A DNA stretch of 64,000 nucleotides from G965197005 sp965197005 (GTDB lineage: Bacteria > Pseudomonadota > Gammaproteobacteria > Pseudomonadales > Oceanobacteraceae). Both the position numbers and the translations under genes were made by a program. The stretch spans positions 1,550,001-1,614,000 of the forward strand of contig OZ239982.1 of NCBI GenBank assembly GCA_965197005.1, read 5' to 3'. The notes under the pieces were generated by a model, which was not told where the DNA came from, did not search any database, and was given only the letters and a program-made list of their open reading frames with translations. Position 1 is the stretch's first letter; the number at the start of each line of letters is the position of its first letter. Positions 33,665 to 43,239 of the stretch are shown in pieces.

Positions 33665-35464
33665 ATGCCAGATTATCAAGCACCCCTACGCGATATGCGT
33701 TTTGTTTTAAATGAAGTTTTTGCCGCTGAAGCACAATGGAATCAATTAGCAGGCTTACAAGATGTCGTCGATGCGGATACTGCCGACGCCATTTTGCAAG
33801 AATGTGGCAAAATTTGTACCCAGCTATTAGCCCCTATTAATCGTGACGGCGATGAAGCTGGCAGTCAATTTACCGACTCTGGCGTTAAAGCCGCACCCGG
33901 TTTTAAAGACGCATATCAAACCTATTGTGAGGCAGGCTTAAATAGTCTTGGTGGCAACCCCGAATTTGGCGGCATGGGCATGCCCAAAATGTTGGTTGCC
34001 CAAATAGAAGAAATGGTACAGGGCGCAAATATGTCTTTTGGTCTTGCACCTATGCTCACAGCTGGTGCTTGTTTGGCACTAAATGCACATGGTAGCGAGG
34101 AATTAAAAGCCAAATACCTACCCAACATGTATTCTGGACAATGGACAGGTGCAATGGATTTAACTGAACCACATGCAGGCACCGATTTAGGCATTATTCG
34201 CACTAAAGCCGAAGCCAATGCAGACGGCAGCTATAACATCAGCGGCACCAAAATTTTTATTACTTGGGGTGAGCATGATATGGCAGAAAACATCATTCAT
34301 TTGGTGCTTGCCAAACTACCCGACGCCCCAGCCGGCCCTAAGGGCATTTCATTATTTTTAGTACCACGCTACTTAGTTAACGATGATGGCTCTATTGGTG
34401 AAGAAAATGCGGTTAACTGTGGCTCAATTGAACATAAAATGGGCATTAAAGCCTCTGCCACCTGTGTGATGAACTTTGATGGCTCTAAAGGCTGGTTGGT
34501 TGGCGAGATAAACAAAGGCTTAAACGGCATGTTTACCATGATGAACTATGAGCGTTTAGGCGTTGGCATTCAAGGCTTAGGCGCAGCTGAAGCCTCTTAT
34601 CAAAATGCGGTACAGTATGCCTTAGAGCGTTTGCAAAGCCGTGCACCAACTGGTGCGGTTGCCAAAGATAAAGCCGCCGATCCAATCATCGTACACCCCG
34701 ATATTCGTCGCATGTTACTCACAATGAAAGCCTGTAATGAAGGTGGTAGAGCATTTTCAACCTATGTAGCAAAATGGCTAGATATTGGCAAACACAGTGA
34801 TAATGCAGAGGAACGTGAACATGCCAATGGACTGATGGCATTACTTACTCCAGTTGCCAAAGCCTTTATGACTGACCTTGCCCTTGAATGTACCATACAC
34901 GGACAACAAGTATTTGGTGGGCATGGATTTGTGCGTGAATGGGGACAAGAGCAATATGTGCGTGATACTCGCATTACCCAAATTTATGAAGGAACCAATG
35001 GCATTCAGGCTTTGGATTTAGCTGGACGTAAAATTGTTGCCAATAAAGGGGCGTTTTATGAACTATTTAAGCAAGATGTTGAAGCCTTTATTGATGCCAA
35101 CCAAGCCACCTCTGGCAGTGAAGCGTTTTTAGCACCGCTTAAAGCCGCACTTGAAAACCTCACTGACTTAACCCAGTGGCTTATTTCCCAAGCAGCAAGC
35201 AATCCCAATGAAATTGGGGCGGCATCTGTCGAATATCTACACGTATTTGGCTATACCGCTTATGCTTACATGTGGGCAAAAATGGCATTAGTGGCACAGA
35301 GCAAAACACAAAAAGACGATGATTTCTATGCTGGCAAACTGGCTACTGCACGTTTTTACTTTGCTCGTTTACTACCACGCTATATTAGTCTTAGTGCATC
35401 GGTTAAAGGCAGCTCACAAACACTTTACCAGCTACAAGCATCACAGTTTGAAACTGCGCTATAA
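33665..35464 (+). CDS. Acyl-CoA dehydrogenase, FadE-like (paralog 2)
   Basis: Same enzyme class and length (599 residues) as the preceding gene and clearly its paralog: TGAMDLTEPHAGTDLGIIRTKA, GTKIFITWGEHDMAENI, FGGHGFVREWGQEQYVRDTRITQIYEGTNGIQ and a C-terminal ATARFYFARLLPRY are collinear. AAGAGG lies 8 nt before the ATG. Located 81 nt downstream of paralog 1, past a weak terminator, so it may share its promoter and PsrA-like control. Tandem pairs of this kind are familiar in Pseudomonas and Moraxellaceae relatives; the chain-length preference cannot be told. Confidence 0.93.
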   Translation: MPDYQAPLRDMRFVLNEVFAAEAQWNQLAGLQDVVDADTADAILQECGKICTQLLAPINRDGDEAGSQFTDSGVKAAPGFKDAYQTYCEAGLNSLGGNPEFGGMGMPKMLVAQIEEMVQGANMSFGLAPMLTAGACLALNAHGSEELKAKYLPNMYSGQWTGAMDLTEPHAGTDLGIIRTKAEANADGSYNISGTKIFITWGEHDMAENIIHLVLAKLPDAPAGPKGISLFLVPRYLVNDDGSIGEENAVNCGSIEHKMGIKASATCVMNFDGSKGWLVGEINKGLNGMFTMMNYERLGVGIQGLGAAEASYQNAVQYALERLQSRAPTGAVAKDKAADPIIVHPDIRRMLLTMKACNEGGRAFSTYVAKWLDIGKHSDNAEEREHANGLMALLTPVAKAFMTDLALECTIHGQQVFGGHGFVREWGQEQYVRDTRITQIYEGTNGIQALDLAGRKIVANKGAFYELFKQDVEAFIDANQATSGSEAFLAPLKAALENLTDLTQWLISQAASNPNEIGAASVEYLHVFGYTAYAYMWAKMALVAQSKTQKDDDFYAGKLATARFYFARLLPRYISLSASVKGSSQTLYQLQASQFETAL

Positions 35465-35484
35465 TTCGGTTTTAATAGCACTTT

Positions 35485-35508
35485 AAGCCGCCTTAAGGCG
35501 GCTTTTTT
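35485..35508 (+). terminator. Intrinsic terminator after the acyl-CoA dehydrogenases
   Basis: AAGCCGCC-TTAA-GGCGGCTT stem with a T run. It separates fatty acid genes from trpG. Confidence 0.85.
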
Positions 35509-35525
35509 ATGCCAATTACAAGACG

Positions 35526-36131
35526 ATGCTACTATTAATAGATAACTACGATTCATTTAGCCAATGTATTGCCCGTTACTTTCGAGAACTGGGGCAAAAA
35601 GTCATGTTAGTTAAAAATGATGCCATTACCCTAAATGAAATAACCCGCTTAAATCCCAACTATATCGTACTCTCTCCAGGGCCTTGTAGTCCCAATGAAG
35701 CAGGCATTACGCTTGAGGTGGTACGTAATTTACAAGGCTCTATTCCTATATTAGGAATATGCCTTGGACACCAAGCTATCGCCCAAGCTCTAGGTGGTAA
35801 TATCGTACATGCACCTTTAATTATGCATGGCAAAACCTCGCTTATTATGCACAACAAGCAAGGCATTTTTAAAAACATACCTAGCCCCTTTACAGCAACA
35901 CGTTATCACTCATTAGTAGTTGATGAAAAACACTTACCTAACTGTTTAGACATTACCGCCTACACCCAAGATTATTTTACAACCGAACATGGCACAACCA
36001 AGACAGTTAATAGTATCATGGGACTGAAACACACCCATTTACCCATTGAAGGCATACAATTTCACCCCGAATCGGTATTATCCGAACATGGACATGCCTT
36101 ATTAAATGAATTTTTAAACCGCTATCAATAG
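35526..36131 (+). CDS. trpG: Anthranilate synthase component II / aminodeoxychorismate synthase amidotransferase
   Basis: Class I glutamine amidotransferase that supplies ammonia for anthranilate (tryptophan) and possibly p-aminobenzoate (folate) synthesis. The catalytic Cys is in GICLGHQAIAQALGG and the His-Glu pair in GIQFHPESVLSEHG; the opening LLLIDNYDSFS and LSPGPCSPNEAG are diagnostic. At 201 residues it is a stand-alone subunit. The ribosome site is weak. It heads trpG-trpD-trpC; trpE is not here. Single amphibolic TrpG/PabA proteins are common in this context. Confidence 0.92.
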   Translation: MLLLIDNYDSFSQCIARYFRELGQKVMLVKNDAITLNEITRLNPNYIVLSPGPCSPNEAGITLEVVRNLQGSIPILGICLGHQAIAQALGGNIVHAPLIMHGKTSLIMHNKQGIFKNIPSPFTATRYHSLVVDEKHLPNCLDITAYTQDYFTTEHGTTKTVNSIMGLKHTHLPIEGIQFHPESVLSEHGHALLNEFLNRYQ

Positions 36132-36139
36132 GAGTTATT

Positions 36140-37174
36140 TTGCATATTCAAACCGCCCTAGCCAAAGTTGTAGAACATATTAGCCTAAGCACCGATGAAA
36201 TGATGAGTGTCATGCGCCAAATTATGACAGGCAATGCTGATGACGCTCAAATTGGCGCATTTTTAATCGCCCTACGCATGAAAAGTGAAAGTATTGATGA
36301 AATAGTTGGTGCTGTTAGCATCATGCGTGAATTAGCCAGCGGAGTAAAAATCAATGACCCCCATGCGATAGATATTGTCGGCACAGGAGGCGACGGTGCC
36401 AGTTTATTTAATGTTTCAACCGCCTCTGCCTTTGTAGTAGCAGCCGCTGGCGGCAAAGTTGCCAAACATGGTAATCGTAAAGTCTCCTCCAGCACAGGCA
36501 GTGCCGATTTGCTAGAAGCAGCAGGGATTAATCTTACCCTAAATAGTGAACAGGTGGCTCGTTGCGTCAATGAGCTAGGGGTTGGCTTTATGTTCGCACC
36601 ACAGCATCACAGTGCCATGCGTCACACCATTGGGGTGCGTAAATCCTTAGGTATGCGTACCTTATTTAATATTTTAGGTCCTATGACCAACCCCGCAGGG
36701 GTAAAACGCCAACTCATTGGTGTGTTTAGCCAACCTTTGTGTAAACCAATGGCAGAGGTCATGCAGCGTATGGGCAGTGAGCATGCACTATTTGTACACT
36801 CTAAAGATGGGCTAGATGAAATAAGCCTAGCAGCACCAACCTATGTATGTGAGCTAAAGGCAGGGCAAATCCATGAATACGAACTGTTGCCCGATGAGGT
36901 TGGCATCAGCTCGCAAACACTCAACGGACTTATGGTTAAAAGCCCCCAAGACAGTCTTGAGTTAATTAACGATGCGTTTGGCAAGCGTCACAGCGAACAG
37001 GCTAAAAAAGCGGCCGATATGCTGGCATTAAATGCAGGTGCTGCTCTTTATGTTGCAGGTCTTGCAAGCAACCTCAAAGAAGGTGTAACCCAAGCCAAAG
37101 AAATGATTTACTCAGGAGCTGTCAAAAAGAAATTGGAGCAACTGGCGGTATTTTCTCAACAACTAGCAGGATAA
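36140..37174 (+). CDS. trpD: Anthranilate phosphoribosyltransferase
   Basis: Transfers phosphoribose from PRPP to anthranilate, second step of tryptophan synthesis. The PRPP and anthranilate loops are intact: GTGGDGASLFNVSTASAFV, KHGNRKVSSSTGSADLLE and MRHTIGVRKSLGMRTLFNILGPMTNP. Length 344. It begins with a TTG codon at 36140, chosen because GGAG lies 5 nt upstream and the conserved N-terminal helix starts here; no ATG fits. It follows trpG by 8 nt and is 4 nt before trpC. Confidence 0.94.
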   Translation: MHIQTALAKVVEHISLSTDEMMSVMRQIMTGNADDAQIGAFLIALRMKSESIDEIVGAVSIMRELASGVKINDPHAIDIVGTGGDGASLFNVSTASAFVVAAAGGKVAKHGNRKVSSSTGSADLLEAAGINLTLNSEQVARCVNELGVGFMFAPQHHSAMRHTIGVRKSLGMRTLFNILGPMTNPAGVKRQLIGVFSQPLCKPMAEVMQRMGSEHALFVHSKDGLDEISLAAPTYVCELKAGQIHEYELLPDEVGISSQTLNGLMVKSPQDSLELINDAFGKRHSEQAKKAADMLALNAGAALYVAGLASNLKEGVTQAKEMIYSGAVKKKLEQLAVFSQQLAG

Positions 37175-37178
37175 CAGC

Positions 37179-37982
37179 GTGTCAACCCCAACTATTTTAA
37201 AAAACATCATTAACACCAAATTCCAAGAAATTGCTGCCAGCCAACAAACGCTACCTCTAAATGAGTTGCAGGCAAAAGCTCGAGATTTAGACCCAAGTGT
37301 CATGCGTGGTTTTAATAACGCCTTAATACAGCGTATTGAGCAACAACAAAGTGCCGTGATTGCAGAAATAAAAAAAGCCTCTCCCTCAAAAGGCATATTA
37401 CGTGAAGACTTTAAGGTTGAAGACATTGCCACCGCTTACGAACAAGCAGGAGCTGCCTGTTTGTCGGTATTAACCGATGAGCACTACTTCCAAGGACATA
37501 ATCGTTATTTACAAGCCGCCAGAGCTGCCACCTCATTGCCTGTTATTCGTAAAGACTTTATGGTTGATATCTATCAGATTTATGCCGCCAGAGTACTACC
37601 TGCCGATGCCATTTTATTAATTGCTGCCGCCTTATCCGTTGGGCAAATGCAAGATTACGCAGGCTTAGCGCAAGAGTTAGGTATGGACGTCTTAGTCGAA
37701 GTGCATAATCAAGCCGAATTAGATAACGCCTTAACACTTAACACCCAGCTTATCGGCATTAACAACCGTGATTTACATAATTTTGAAGTCAGCCTTGAGA
37801 CCACTTTCAAGCTCAAAGAGCGCATTCCCCAAGACAAATATATCATTACTGAAAGTGGCATTTTAAACGCCACAGATGTCAAAGCCATGCACCAAGCACA
37901 GGTATATGGCTTTTTAGTCGGAGAGGCATTTATGCGAGCAAAAGACCCTGGCAATGCACTTAACGCGTTATTTTTTAACTAA
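37179..37982 (+). CDS. trpC: Indole-3-glycerol-phosphate synthase
   Basis: Closes the indole ring in tryptophan synthesis. TIM barrel with EIKKASPSKGILREDF (catalytic Lys and phosphate contacts), VIRKDFMVDIYQI, LVEVHNQAELD, IGINNRDL and TESGI. At 267 residues it is the stand-alone enzyme, not fused to TrpF. The start is GTG at 37179, 4 nt after the trpD stop. Its stop overlaps the convergent pilin stop by a few bases, with no terminator between. Confidence 0.94.
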   Translation: MSTPTILKNIINTKFQEIAASQQTLPLNELQAKARDLDPSVMRGFNNALIQRIEQQQSAVIAEIKKASPSKGILREDFKVEDIATAYEQAGAACLSVLTDEHYFQGHNRYLQAARAATSLPVIRKDFMVDIYQIYAARVLPADAILLIAAALSVGQMQDYAGLAQELGMDVLVEVHNQAELDNALTLNTQLIGINNRDLHNFEVSLETTFKLKERIPQDKYIITESGILNATDVKAMHQAQVYGFLVGEAFMRAKDPGNALNALFFN

Positions 37983-38437
37983 AGAGAATCGCCTTTCCAA
38001 TTATAGGTTGAGCTACTTGTACCTGTACCTACGATACGCCGTTTTTGCCCTCTGGTATTAATGGTTAAAGAACCATCTTCTGCTTGTTCGGTATTGAGGT
38101 TTGGCGTTGCCGTAGCTAAAACACATTCTGTTAATACTGGAGGCGTACTACACCCCCCTAATGTAAAGGTATAGCGAAGATTGCTATTGGTAGTTAGCGT
38201 ACCCAAGTTTAAATCTGACATGGTTGTCGTATAAGTTACACGGTTATTATAATACTGCTCTTGCGCTAATATAATTTCCTGTAAAACTTCCATTGCCTGC
38301 GTACGATAACCACGTATTACATAATTTTGATACATAGGAATACCAACCGCACTTAAAATACCAATAATAACCACAACAACCATCAACTCAATTAGAGTAA
38401 ACCCTGCAATACCTTGTTTTGCTTTATTAGATAACAT
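37979..38437 (-). CDS. Type IV pilin-like protein (PilE-type minor pilin)
   Basis: Prepilin processed by PilD and incorporated into a type IV pilus. The leader ends in Gly followed by FTLIELMVVVVIIGIL, with the Glu5 typical of pilins; then comes YQNYVIRGYRTQAMEVLQEIILAQEQYY and a globular part with a C-terminal-region Cys pair (GGCSTPP and TECVLA), the PilE/minor pilin pattern. I start at 38437, where AAGGTGG lies 8 nt upstream; a GTG 12 nt earlier is less likely. Stand-alone; other pilus genes are not in this window. It converges on trpC with overlapping stops. Confidence 0.88.
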   Translation of the reverse strand: MLSNKAKQGIAGFTLIELMVVVVIIGILSAVGIPMYQNYVIRGYRTQAMEVLQEIILAQEQYYNNRVTYTTTMSDLNLGTLTTNSNLRYTFTLGGCSTPPVLTECVLATATPNLNTEQAEDGSLTINTRGQKRRIVGTGTSSSTYNWKGDSL

Positions 38438-38498
38438 AAATATAACCACCTTTTAAAATGAATAAATTACAGTATAGTAAGTTCTGCTTATTTACCAA

Positions 38499-39992
38499 TT
38501 AATCTTCCCTAGATTTTTGTGACTGACGTTCAAGACGCAAGCCCGCAATAACAAAACCGATAAAATTAAACAGCCCATCAGCAAAATGTGACTGAATAAG
38601 TGTTTCAAACAAGGCTTGTTTTTTAAGCGTATAAGGATACCAATTGGCTTCAATTTTATTACTATTGCCTTCTTGTAAAATATGTTTAGACTGAGTAAAC
38701 GCATATAACCCCTCAATACCTCTAGCACGCCCATGCCCTGTTTGTTTACGCCCACCAAACGACAACCAAGGGTTGCCCTCTACCAAATTCACATTATTAA
38801 TCGACACCCCGCCCACTTCTAAGGCTTTAGCAACTCGCATTGCTTGCTGTTTATCGGCACTAAACACACTGGCTTGCAAGCCATACACACTGTCATTTGC
38901 CAACTCAATGGCTTGCGCTTCATCAGTAAAAGGAATAATAGGTAACAGTGGTGCAAAACTTTCTTGGCTTATACACAAACTCTCCTTAGGTGGACTTTTA
39001 AGCGCAACAGGGGCAAAAATTAACGCCTCTTTATTACTTTCAAGCCCACTACTAATCAACTCAACACCACGTTCTTTGGCATCAGCTAAGTGCTTTTCTG
39101 CAATCTCATACTGAAACTGCACCGTCATACGCCCTAAATCCACCCTACCCTCTGCACAATCAGGGTCTTGCACCAACTTTTGCATTTCTTGCTCTAACAG
39201 GCGGCAAAATTCAGGGTAAATATCCGCCTGTACATATAACCTCTCTACTGCCGAGCAAGATTGACCGCTATGGGTAAAAGCCCCCCAAATAGCTCCTGCC
39301 ACCGCACGTTTTAAGTTCGCCCCAGAGAACACCAGCATAGGGTCTTTACCGCCTAATTCTAAATCCACAGGAATTAAATCTGCTGCCGCCTGTATGCTGA
39401 TGGCGGTACCTGTTTTGGTTGAGCCAGTAAAAAAGATTTTAGCGGGTTTTTGAGCAATAAGCTCACGCCCTAATTGCCCATTACCATAGACCACCTTAAC
39501 CGCATTATTCAGCATAGGAAAAGGCGCAAATAAATCCTCATAAATGCCCTGCATAGGCGTTATTTCAGAAGGTTTATAAACCACTGTATTGCCAGTAACA
39601 AAGGCAGTAAAAATTTGTGTAATACCAATATGAAAGGGATAATTCCAAGGCGCAATAATCAACACCACCCCTAACGGCTCATGCACGATTTTAGACTGCT
39701 TCCCTAAGAGTAAAAGTGGCGTTGGACGTTTTTCATCAGCCAAATACTTAGCGGCATATTGCTCAATCCATTTAAGCCAATCTATCGCACCTAAAAATTC
39801 GATATTCGCATCAGTTAATGTTTTACCGCACTCACGCATCAGCGCACGCACGATTTGCTCCTTGCTGGCTAATGCATGCTTGCGCACCTCTTTTAATACA
39901 TCAATGCGTTCAATGACAGAGGACTTTTTTAAAGTTAAAAAAGCCTGCTGCATATTAGCGATGACATCAGCATAATCAGAGTTTGGCATCAT
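38499..39992 (-). CDS. NAD(P)-dependent aldehyde dehydrogenase
   Basis: Second aldehyde dehydrogenase of the window, complete at 497 residues. Motifs: APWNYPFHI, FTGSTKTGTAI, LELGGKDPM (catalytic Glu), HSGQSCSAVERLYV (catalytic Cys) and SFGGRKQTGHGRARG. AAGGAA lies 7 nt before the ATG. The C-terminal 40 residues extend past the usual end with a hydrophobic patch (LFNFIGFVIAGLRLER), suggesting membrane association as in long-chain fatty aldehyde dehydrogenases; that is inference. Monocistronic by spacing. Confidence 0.88.
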   Translation of the reverse strand: MMPNSDYADVIANMQQAFLTLKKSSVIERIDVLKEVRKHALASKEQIVRALMRECGKTLTDANIEFLGAIDWLKWIEQYAAKYLADEKRPTPLLLLGKQSKIVHEPLGVVLIIAPWNYPFHIGITQIFTAFVTGNTVVYKPSEITPMQGIYEDLFAPFPMLNNAVKVVYGNGQLGRELIAQKPAKIFFTGSTKTGTAISIQAAADLIPVDLELGGKDPMLVFSGANLKRAVAGAIWGAFTHSGQSCSAVERLYVQADIYPEFCRLLEQEMQKLVQDPDCAEGRVDLGRMTVQFQYEIAEKHLADAKERGVELISSGLESNKEALIFAPVALKSPPKESLCISQESFAPLLPIIPFTDEAQAIELANDSVYGLQASVFSADKQQAMRVAKALEVGGVSINNVNLVEGNPWLSFGGRKQTGHGRARGIEGLYAFTQSKHILQEGNSNKIEANWYPYTLKKQALFETLIQSHFADGLFNFIGFVIAGLRLERQSQKSRED

Positions 39993-40086
39993 AAATTTCC
40001 TTAATTAATAATATAAATTCAAACTTTTGCACAAAACCTCCCAGCGTGCAAGCCAACGCCTTAAAAGAAGCCTCTTATTAAGACAT

Positions 40087-40117
40087 AAAAAAAGCCCTGT
40101 AATCACTTACAGGGCTT
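40087..40117 (-). terminator. Terminator of the DUF485-actP operon
   Basis: Perfect 11-bp stem AAGCCCTGTAA-TCAC-TTACAGGGCTT followed on the minus strand by T7. Confidence 0.85.
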
Positions 40118-40136
40118 ACATCAAGCATGCTGATAT

Positions 40137-41819
40137 TTATACATCATGCGCTTTGGCTTTTTCTAAACCAGTTAAAGAACGAACATATTGCGCTCTAAAG
40201 GCTTGTTTATCAATTTCAGAGCGTGCTGAGTTATCCAATAAAGACACCACATAAGCGACAATAAACGCCGTAGGAATACTAAATAAAGCAGGGTTTTTAT
40301 AAGGAAATATCGCCTCTGCGTGTCCCATTACAGCAACCCATACAGTAGGCCCAAGAACAATAAGCACAAATGCCGTTGCCAATCCACAAAAACCACCAAT
40401 GACCGCACCATAGGTAGTTAGCCCTCGCCAAAACATCGACAAAAACAAAATCGGGAAGTTAGCCGAAGCCGCTACTGCAAATGCCAAACCGACCATAAAA
40501 GCAATATTTTGCTTTTCAAATGCAACGCCTAAAACAATTGCCAACACACCTAAAACCAACACGGTCATGCGTGACACATTTAGCTCATCTTTTTGTGTTG
40601 CCTTGCCTTTTTTAATAACACTAGAGTATAAATCATGGCTAACAGCAGACGCCCCAGATAAGGTCAGCCCTGCAACAACCGCTAAAATGGTAGCAAAGGC
40701 AACTGCAGAAATAAAACCTAAGAAAAAGTCACCACCAACGGCTTTAGACAAATGAATGGCCGCCATATTTTTACCGCCAATAAGCTCATATACCGTTTGA
40801 TCACCTTTAATTAACTGCGTAAAAAATTCAGGGTTATCCTTAGTAACTAACATAATGGCACCAAAACCGATTACAAAAGTTAAAATATAAAAATAACCAA
40901 TAAATCCAGTCGCAACAAACACCGACTTACGCGCCTGTTTTGCATCTGGAACAGTAAAAAAGCGCATTAAAATATGCGGCAATCCCGCCGTACCAAACAT
41001 CAACGCCATGCCTAAAGAGATGGCATCAATAGGATTAGAAACCAACCCACCGGGGCTCATAATATCGACACCTTTAGCATGCACTTCGGTTGCCTGTTTA
41101 AACATCATTTCAGGGCTAAAATCTACCGCATACAGCACCATAATTGCCATAAAGGTTGCCCCTGCAAGCAACAGCACTGCCTTAATAATCTGTACCCAAG
41201 TGGTTGCCAACATGCCACCAAACAAGACGTACATCACCATTAACGCACCAACAATAATCACTGCCCATAAGTAATCTAAGCCAAACAATAACTCAATTAG
41301 CTTACCTGCACCGACCACCTGTGCAATTAAATACAGCAACACCACAATTAAAGTGCCCGAGGCAGAAAAAATTCGTACAAGTGTTTGAGCAAAGCGATAT
41401 GAGGTTACATCAGCAAAAGTAAAACGACCTAAATTTCTAAGCCTTTCAGCAATTAGAAATAAAACAATAGGCCAGCCAACCAAAAAGCCAGTAGAATAAA
41501 TAAGACCATCAAAGCCTCGCGAGAAAACCATAGCAGAAATGCCCAAAAAAGAAGCAGCAGACATATAATCCCCTGCAATGGCTAATCCATTTTTAAAGCC
41601 AGATATACCACCGCCTGCGGCATAAAAATCCTCCGTTGTATTATTATGTTTAGCCGCCCAATAAGTAATATATAAAGTTGCCGCTACAAACAAAAAGAAC
41701 ATCACAATGGCAGAGATATTTAACGGCTGCTGCTGTACCTCACCGGTAATTGCATCACCCATAGTGGTAGATGAAAACAACGTGATGAGCAACAAAGCCA
41801 AATAGGTTAGTTTTTTCAT
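40137..41819 (-). CDS. actP: Cation/acetate symporter ActP
   Basis: Sodium:solute symporter family carrier importing acetate and similar short monocarboxylates. A signal-like hydrophobic start is followed by about 13 transmembrane segments; family motifs are YAAGGGISGFKNGLAIAGDYMSAASFLGI, FADVTSYR and MLATTWVQIIKAVLL. The length (560) is right. It lies 2 nt after the DUF485 gene, the standard yjcH-actP pair, and ends at a strong terminator. No acs gene is in this window. Confidence 0.94.
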   Translation of the reverse strand: MKKLTYLALLLITLFSSTTMGDAITGEVQQQPLNISAIVMFFLFVAATLYITYWAAKHNNTTEDFYAAGGGISGFKNGLAIAGDYMSAASFLGISAMVFSRGFDGLIYSTGFLVGWPIVLFLIAERLRNLGRFTFADVTSYRFAQTLVRIFSASGTLIVVLLYLIAQVVGAGKLIELLFGLDYLWAVIIVGALMVMYVLFGGMLATTWVQIIKAVLLLAGATFMAIMVLYAVDFSPEMMFKQATEVHAKGVDIMSPGGLVSNPIDAISLGMALMFGTAGLPHILMRFFTVPDAKQARKSVFVATGFIGYFYILTFVIGFGAIMLVTKDNPEFFTQLIKGDQTVYELIGGKNMAAIHLSKAVGGDFFLGFISAVAFATILAVVAGLTLSGASAVSHDLYSSVIKKGKATQKDELNVSRMTVLVLGVLAIVLGVAFEKQNIAFMVGLAFAVAASANFPILFLSMFWRGLTTYGAVIGGFCGLATAFVLIVLGPTVWVAVMGHAEAIFPYKNPALFSIPTAFIVAYVVSLLDNSARSEIDKQAFRAQYVRSLTGLEKAKAHDV

Positions 41820-41821
41820 GT

Positions 41822-42157
41822 TTATTCTCCTTTCAACTGTTCTGGCGCAACGTCTTTGATTACGTCACGAGTTAGCTTGTCAAATTCACCATTTGCCTTA
41901 TACACATACACCCCTGTAATGGCGATTGCAAAGAAAATAACAAACAGACCAATATAAATACCCCAAGTGGTTGTAGCCCCCTCACTAACAGGCGCACCAA
42001 AGGTTTCAGGGCTAACCCCGATATACCCAATAAAGGCAAAATAAACAAAAACAATCAGCGCAGAAAAAATCCAGCCTAAGCGACTTTTTTTCTTTGCCAT
42101 AAGTTGAAAAGATTGATGGTTTAGCACTTTCTCAAGTGTTGCGTTATCCATGAGCAC
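41822..42157 (-). CDS. DUF485 inner-membrane protein (YjcH-like)
   Basis: Small protein with two transmembrane helices (SALIVFVYFAFIGYIG and GIYIGLFVIFFAIAITGVYVYKAN), the invariable partner of ActP-type symporters. Starts with a conserved N-terminal segment (HQSFQLMAKKKSRLGW). GGAG lies upstream of the ATG. Probably an accessory subunit or assembly factor of the acetate carrier; its precise role is not known. Confidence 0.9.
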   Translation of the reverse strand: MLMDNATLEKVLNHQSFQLMAKKKSRLGWIFSALIVFVYFAFIGYIGVSPETFGAPVSEGATTTWGIYIGLFVIFFAIAITGVYVYKANGEFDKLTRDVIKDVAPEQLKGE

Positions 42158-42332
42158 TCCTTATTATTTTTATGTGTTTGGATAATTAAAAAAAAGCATC
42201 TATTACAGATACAGTTAATTACCATATTCTAAAAACATAATGAACAACAAGAAATAATTTAAAATTAGTAAAAAACTGGCTTAAATAGTCCAAAGAGATA
42301 CAGATAATTACGCTGCTTTTAGCAACCAAAAA

Positions 42333-43106
42333 TCAAGCAAACGCCCCCTGATTAAATGCCAAACACTGCTCAAGCGTCACACCATCACCGCCAAAAATAT
42401 CCAGTGCACTGCCAATGGTTAAATCCAATTTATTATTAGATAATACTTTAACTCGTTGTAAATCCTCTAAATTACGTGCACCGCCTGCGTAAGTCGTCGG
42501 AATATCCACATGCGCCCCCAAAAACTGCACCAACTGTTCATCAATACCAGCTTGCAAACCCTCCACATCAGCGGCATGAATTAAAAACTCTGCACATTCT
42601 TGCTGTAATTGAGATAAGGTTTGTGCATTAATCTGCAAGTTAGAAAGTGTCTGCCAGCCGTTAGTTGCAATACACCAGCCATTGGCGGTTTTACGACAAC
42701 TTAAATCCAAAACCAAACGGCTTTTAGATACTTTTTTTTGTAATGCCTTAAGGCGTTCCCAACTAAACTGGTTTTGCTCAAACAAAAAAGAAGTCACAAT
42801 CACATGACTGGCACCTGCGTCTAAATAACTGTGAGCATTCTCTAAGTTAACACCGCCGCCATATTGCAAGCCACCCTGCCATGTGTTTAATGCCGCCAAC
42901 GCCGCTTGCTGATTAGCTGCACTTGCACCCAATGCAATTAAATGACCGCCCGTTAAATTGTGTTTTTTATACAACTTAGCATAATAACTGGCATCATAAT
43001 CACTGATAAAATTCGTTTGTGCGCCCTCATCAGTTAAACTGCCACCAACAATTTGCTTAACCTGCCCTGCATGCAAATCAATACAAGGACGAAACTGCGT
43101 TGCCAT
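42333..43106 (-). CDS. hisA: Eukaryotic-type HisA, phosphoribosylformimino-AICAR-ribotide isomerase
   Basis: Isomerises ProFAR to PRFAR in histidine synthesis. The sequence has the fungal/plant HIS6-type wording rather than that of usual bacterial HisA: RPCIDLHAGQVKQIVGG, then SDYDASYYAKLYKKHNLTGGH, LQYGGGVNLENA, ASHVIVTSFLF, LVLDLSCRK, AADVEGLQAGID and TYAGGARNLEDL. The catalytic Asp (CIDLH) and second acid (HAADVEG) are present. 257 residues matches the eukaryotic form. No other his gene is adjacent, another departure from usual bacterial his operons. Confidence 0.85.
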   Translation of the reverse strand: MATQFRPCIDLHAGQVKQIVGGSLTDEGAQTNFISDYDASYYAKLYKKHNLTGGHLIALGASAANQQAALAALNTWQGGLQYGGGVNLENAHSYLDAGASHVIVTSFLFEQNQFSWERLKALQKKVSKSRLVLDLSCRKTANGWCIATNGWQTLSNLQINAQTLSQLQQECAEFLIHAADVEGLQAGIDEQLVQFLGAHVDIPTTYAGGARNLEDLQRVKVLSNNKLDLTIGSALDIFGGDGVTLEQCLAFNQGAFA

Positions 43107-43175
43107 ATCAACACCTTAAAAAATCAAAGAAAACGCCTATTGTAACAGCATTCATAAAAAATACTGATACCCGCC

Positions 43176-43211
43176 ACAAAAAAGCCCCTTACCTAAGCTA
43201 GGTAAGGGGCT
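43176..43211 (-). terminator. Terminator after the first NHL lipoprotein gene
   Basis: Perfect 13-bp stem AGCCCCTTACCTA-AGC-TAGGTAAGGGGCT with a T run on the minus strand. Confidence 0.88.
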
Positions 43212-43239
43212 GATTACAGTAACTAAATAAACAACCCTA

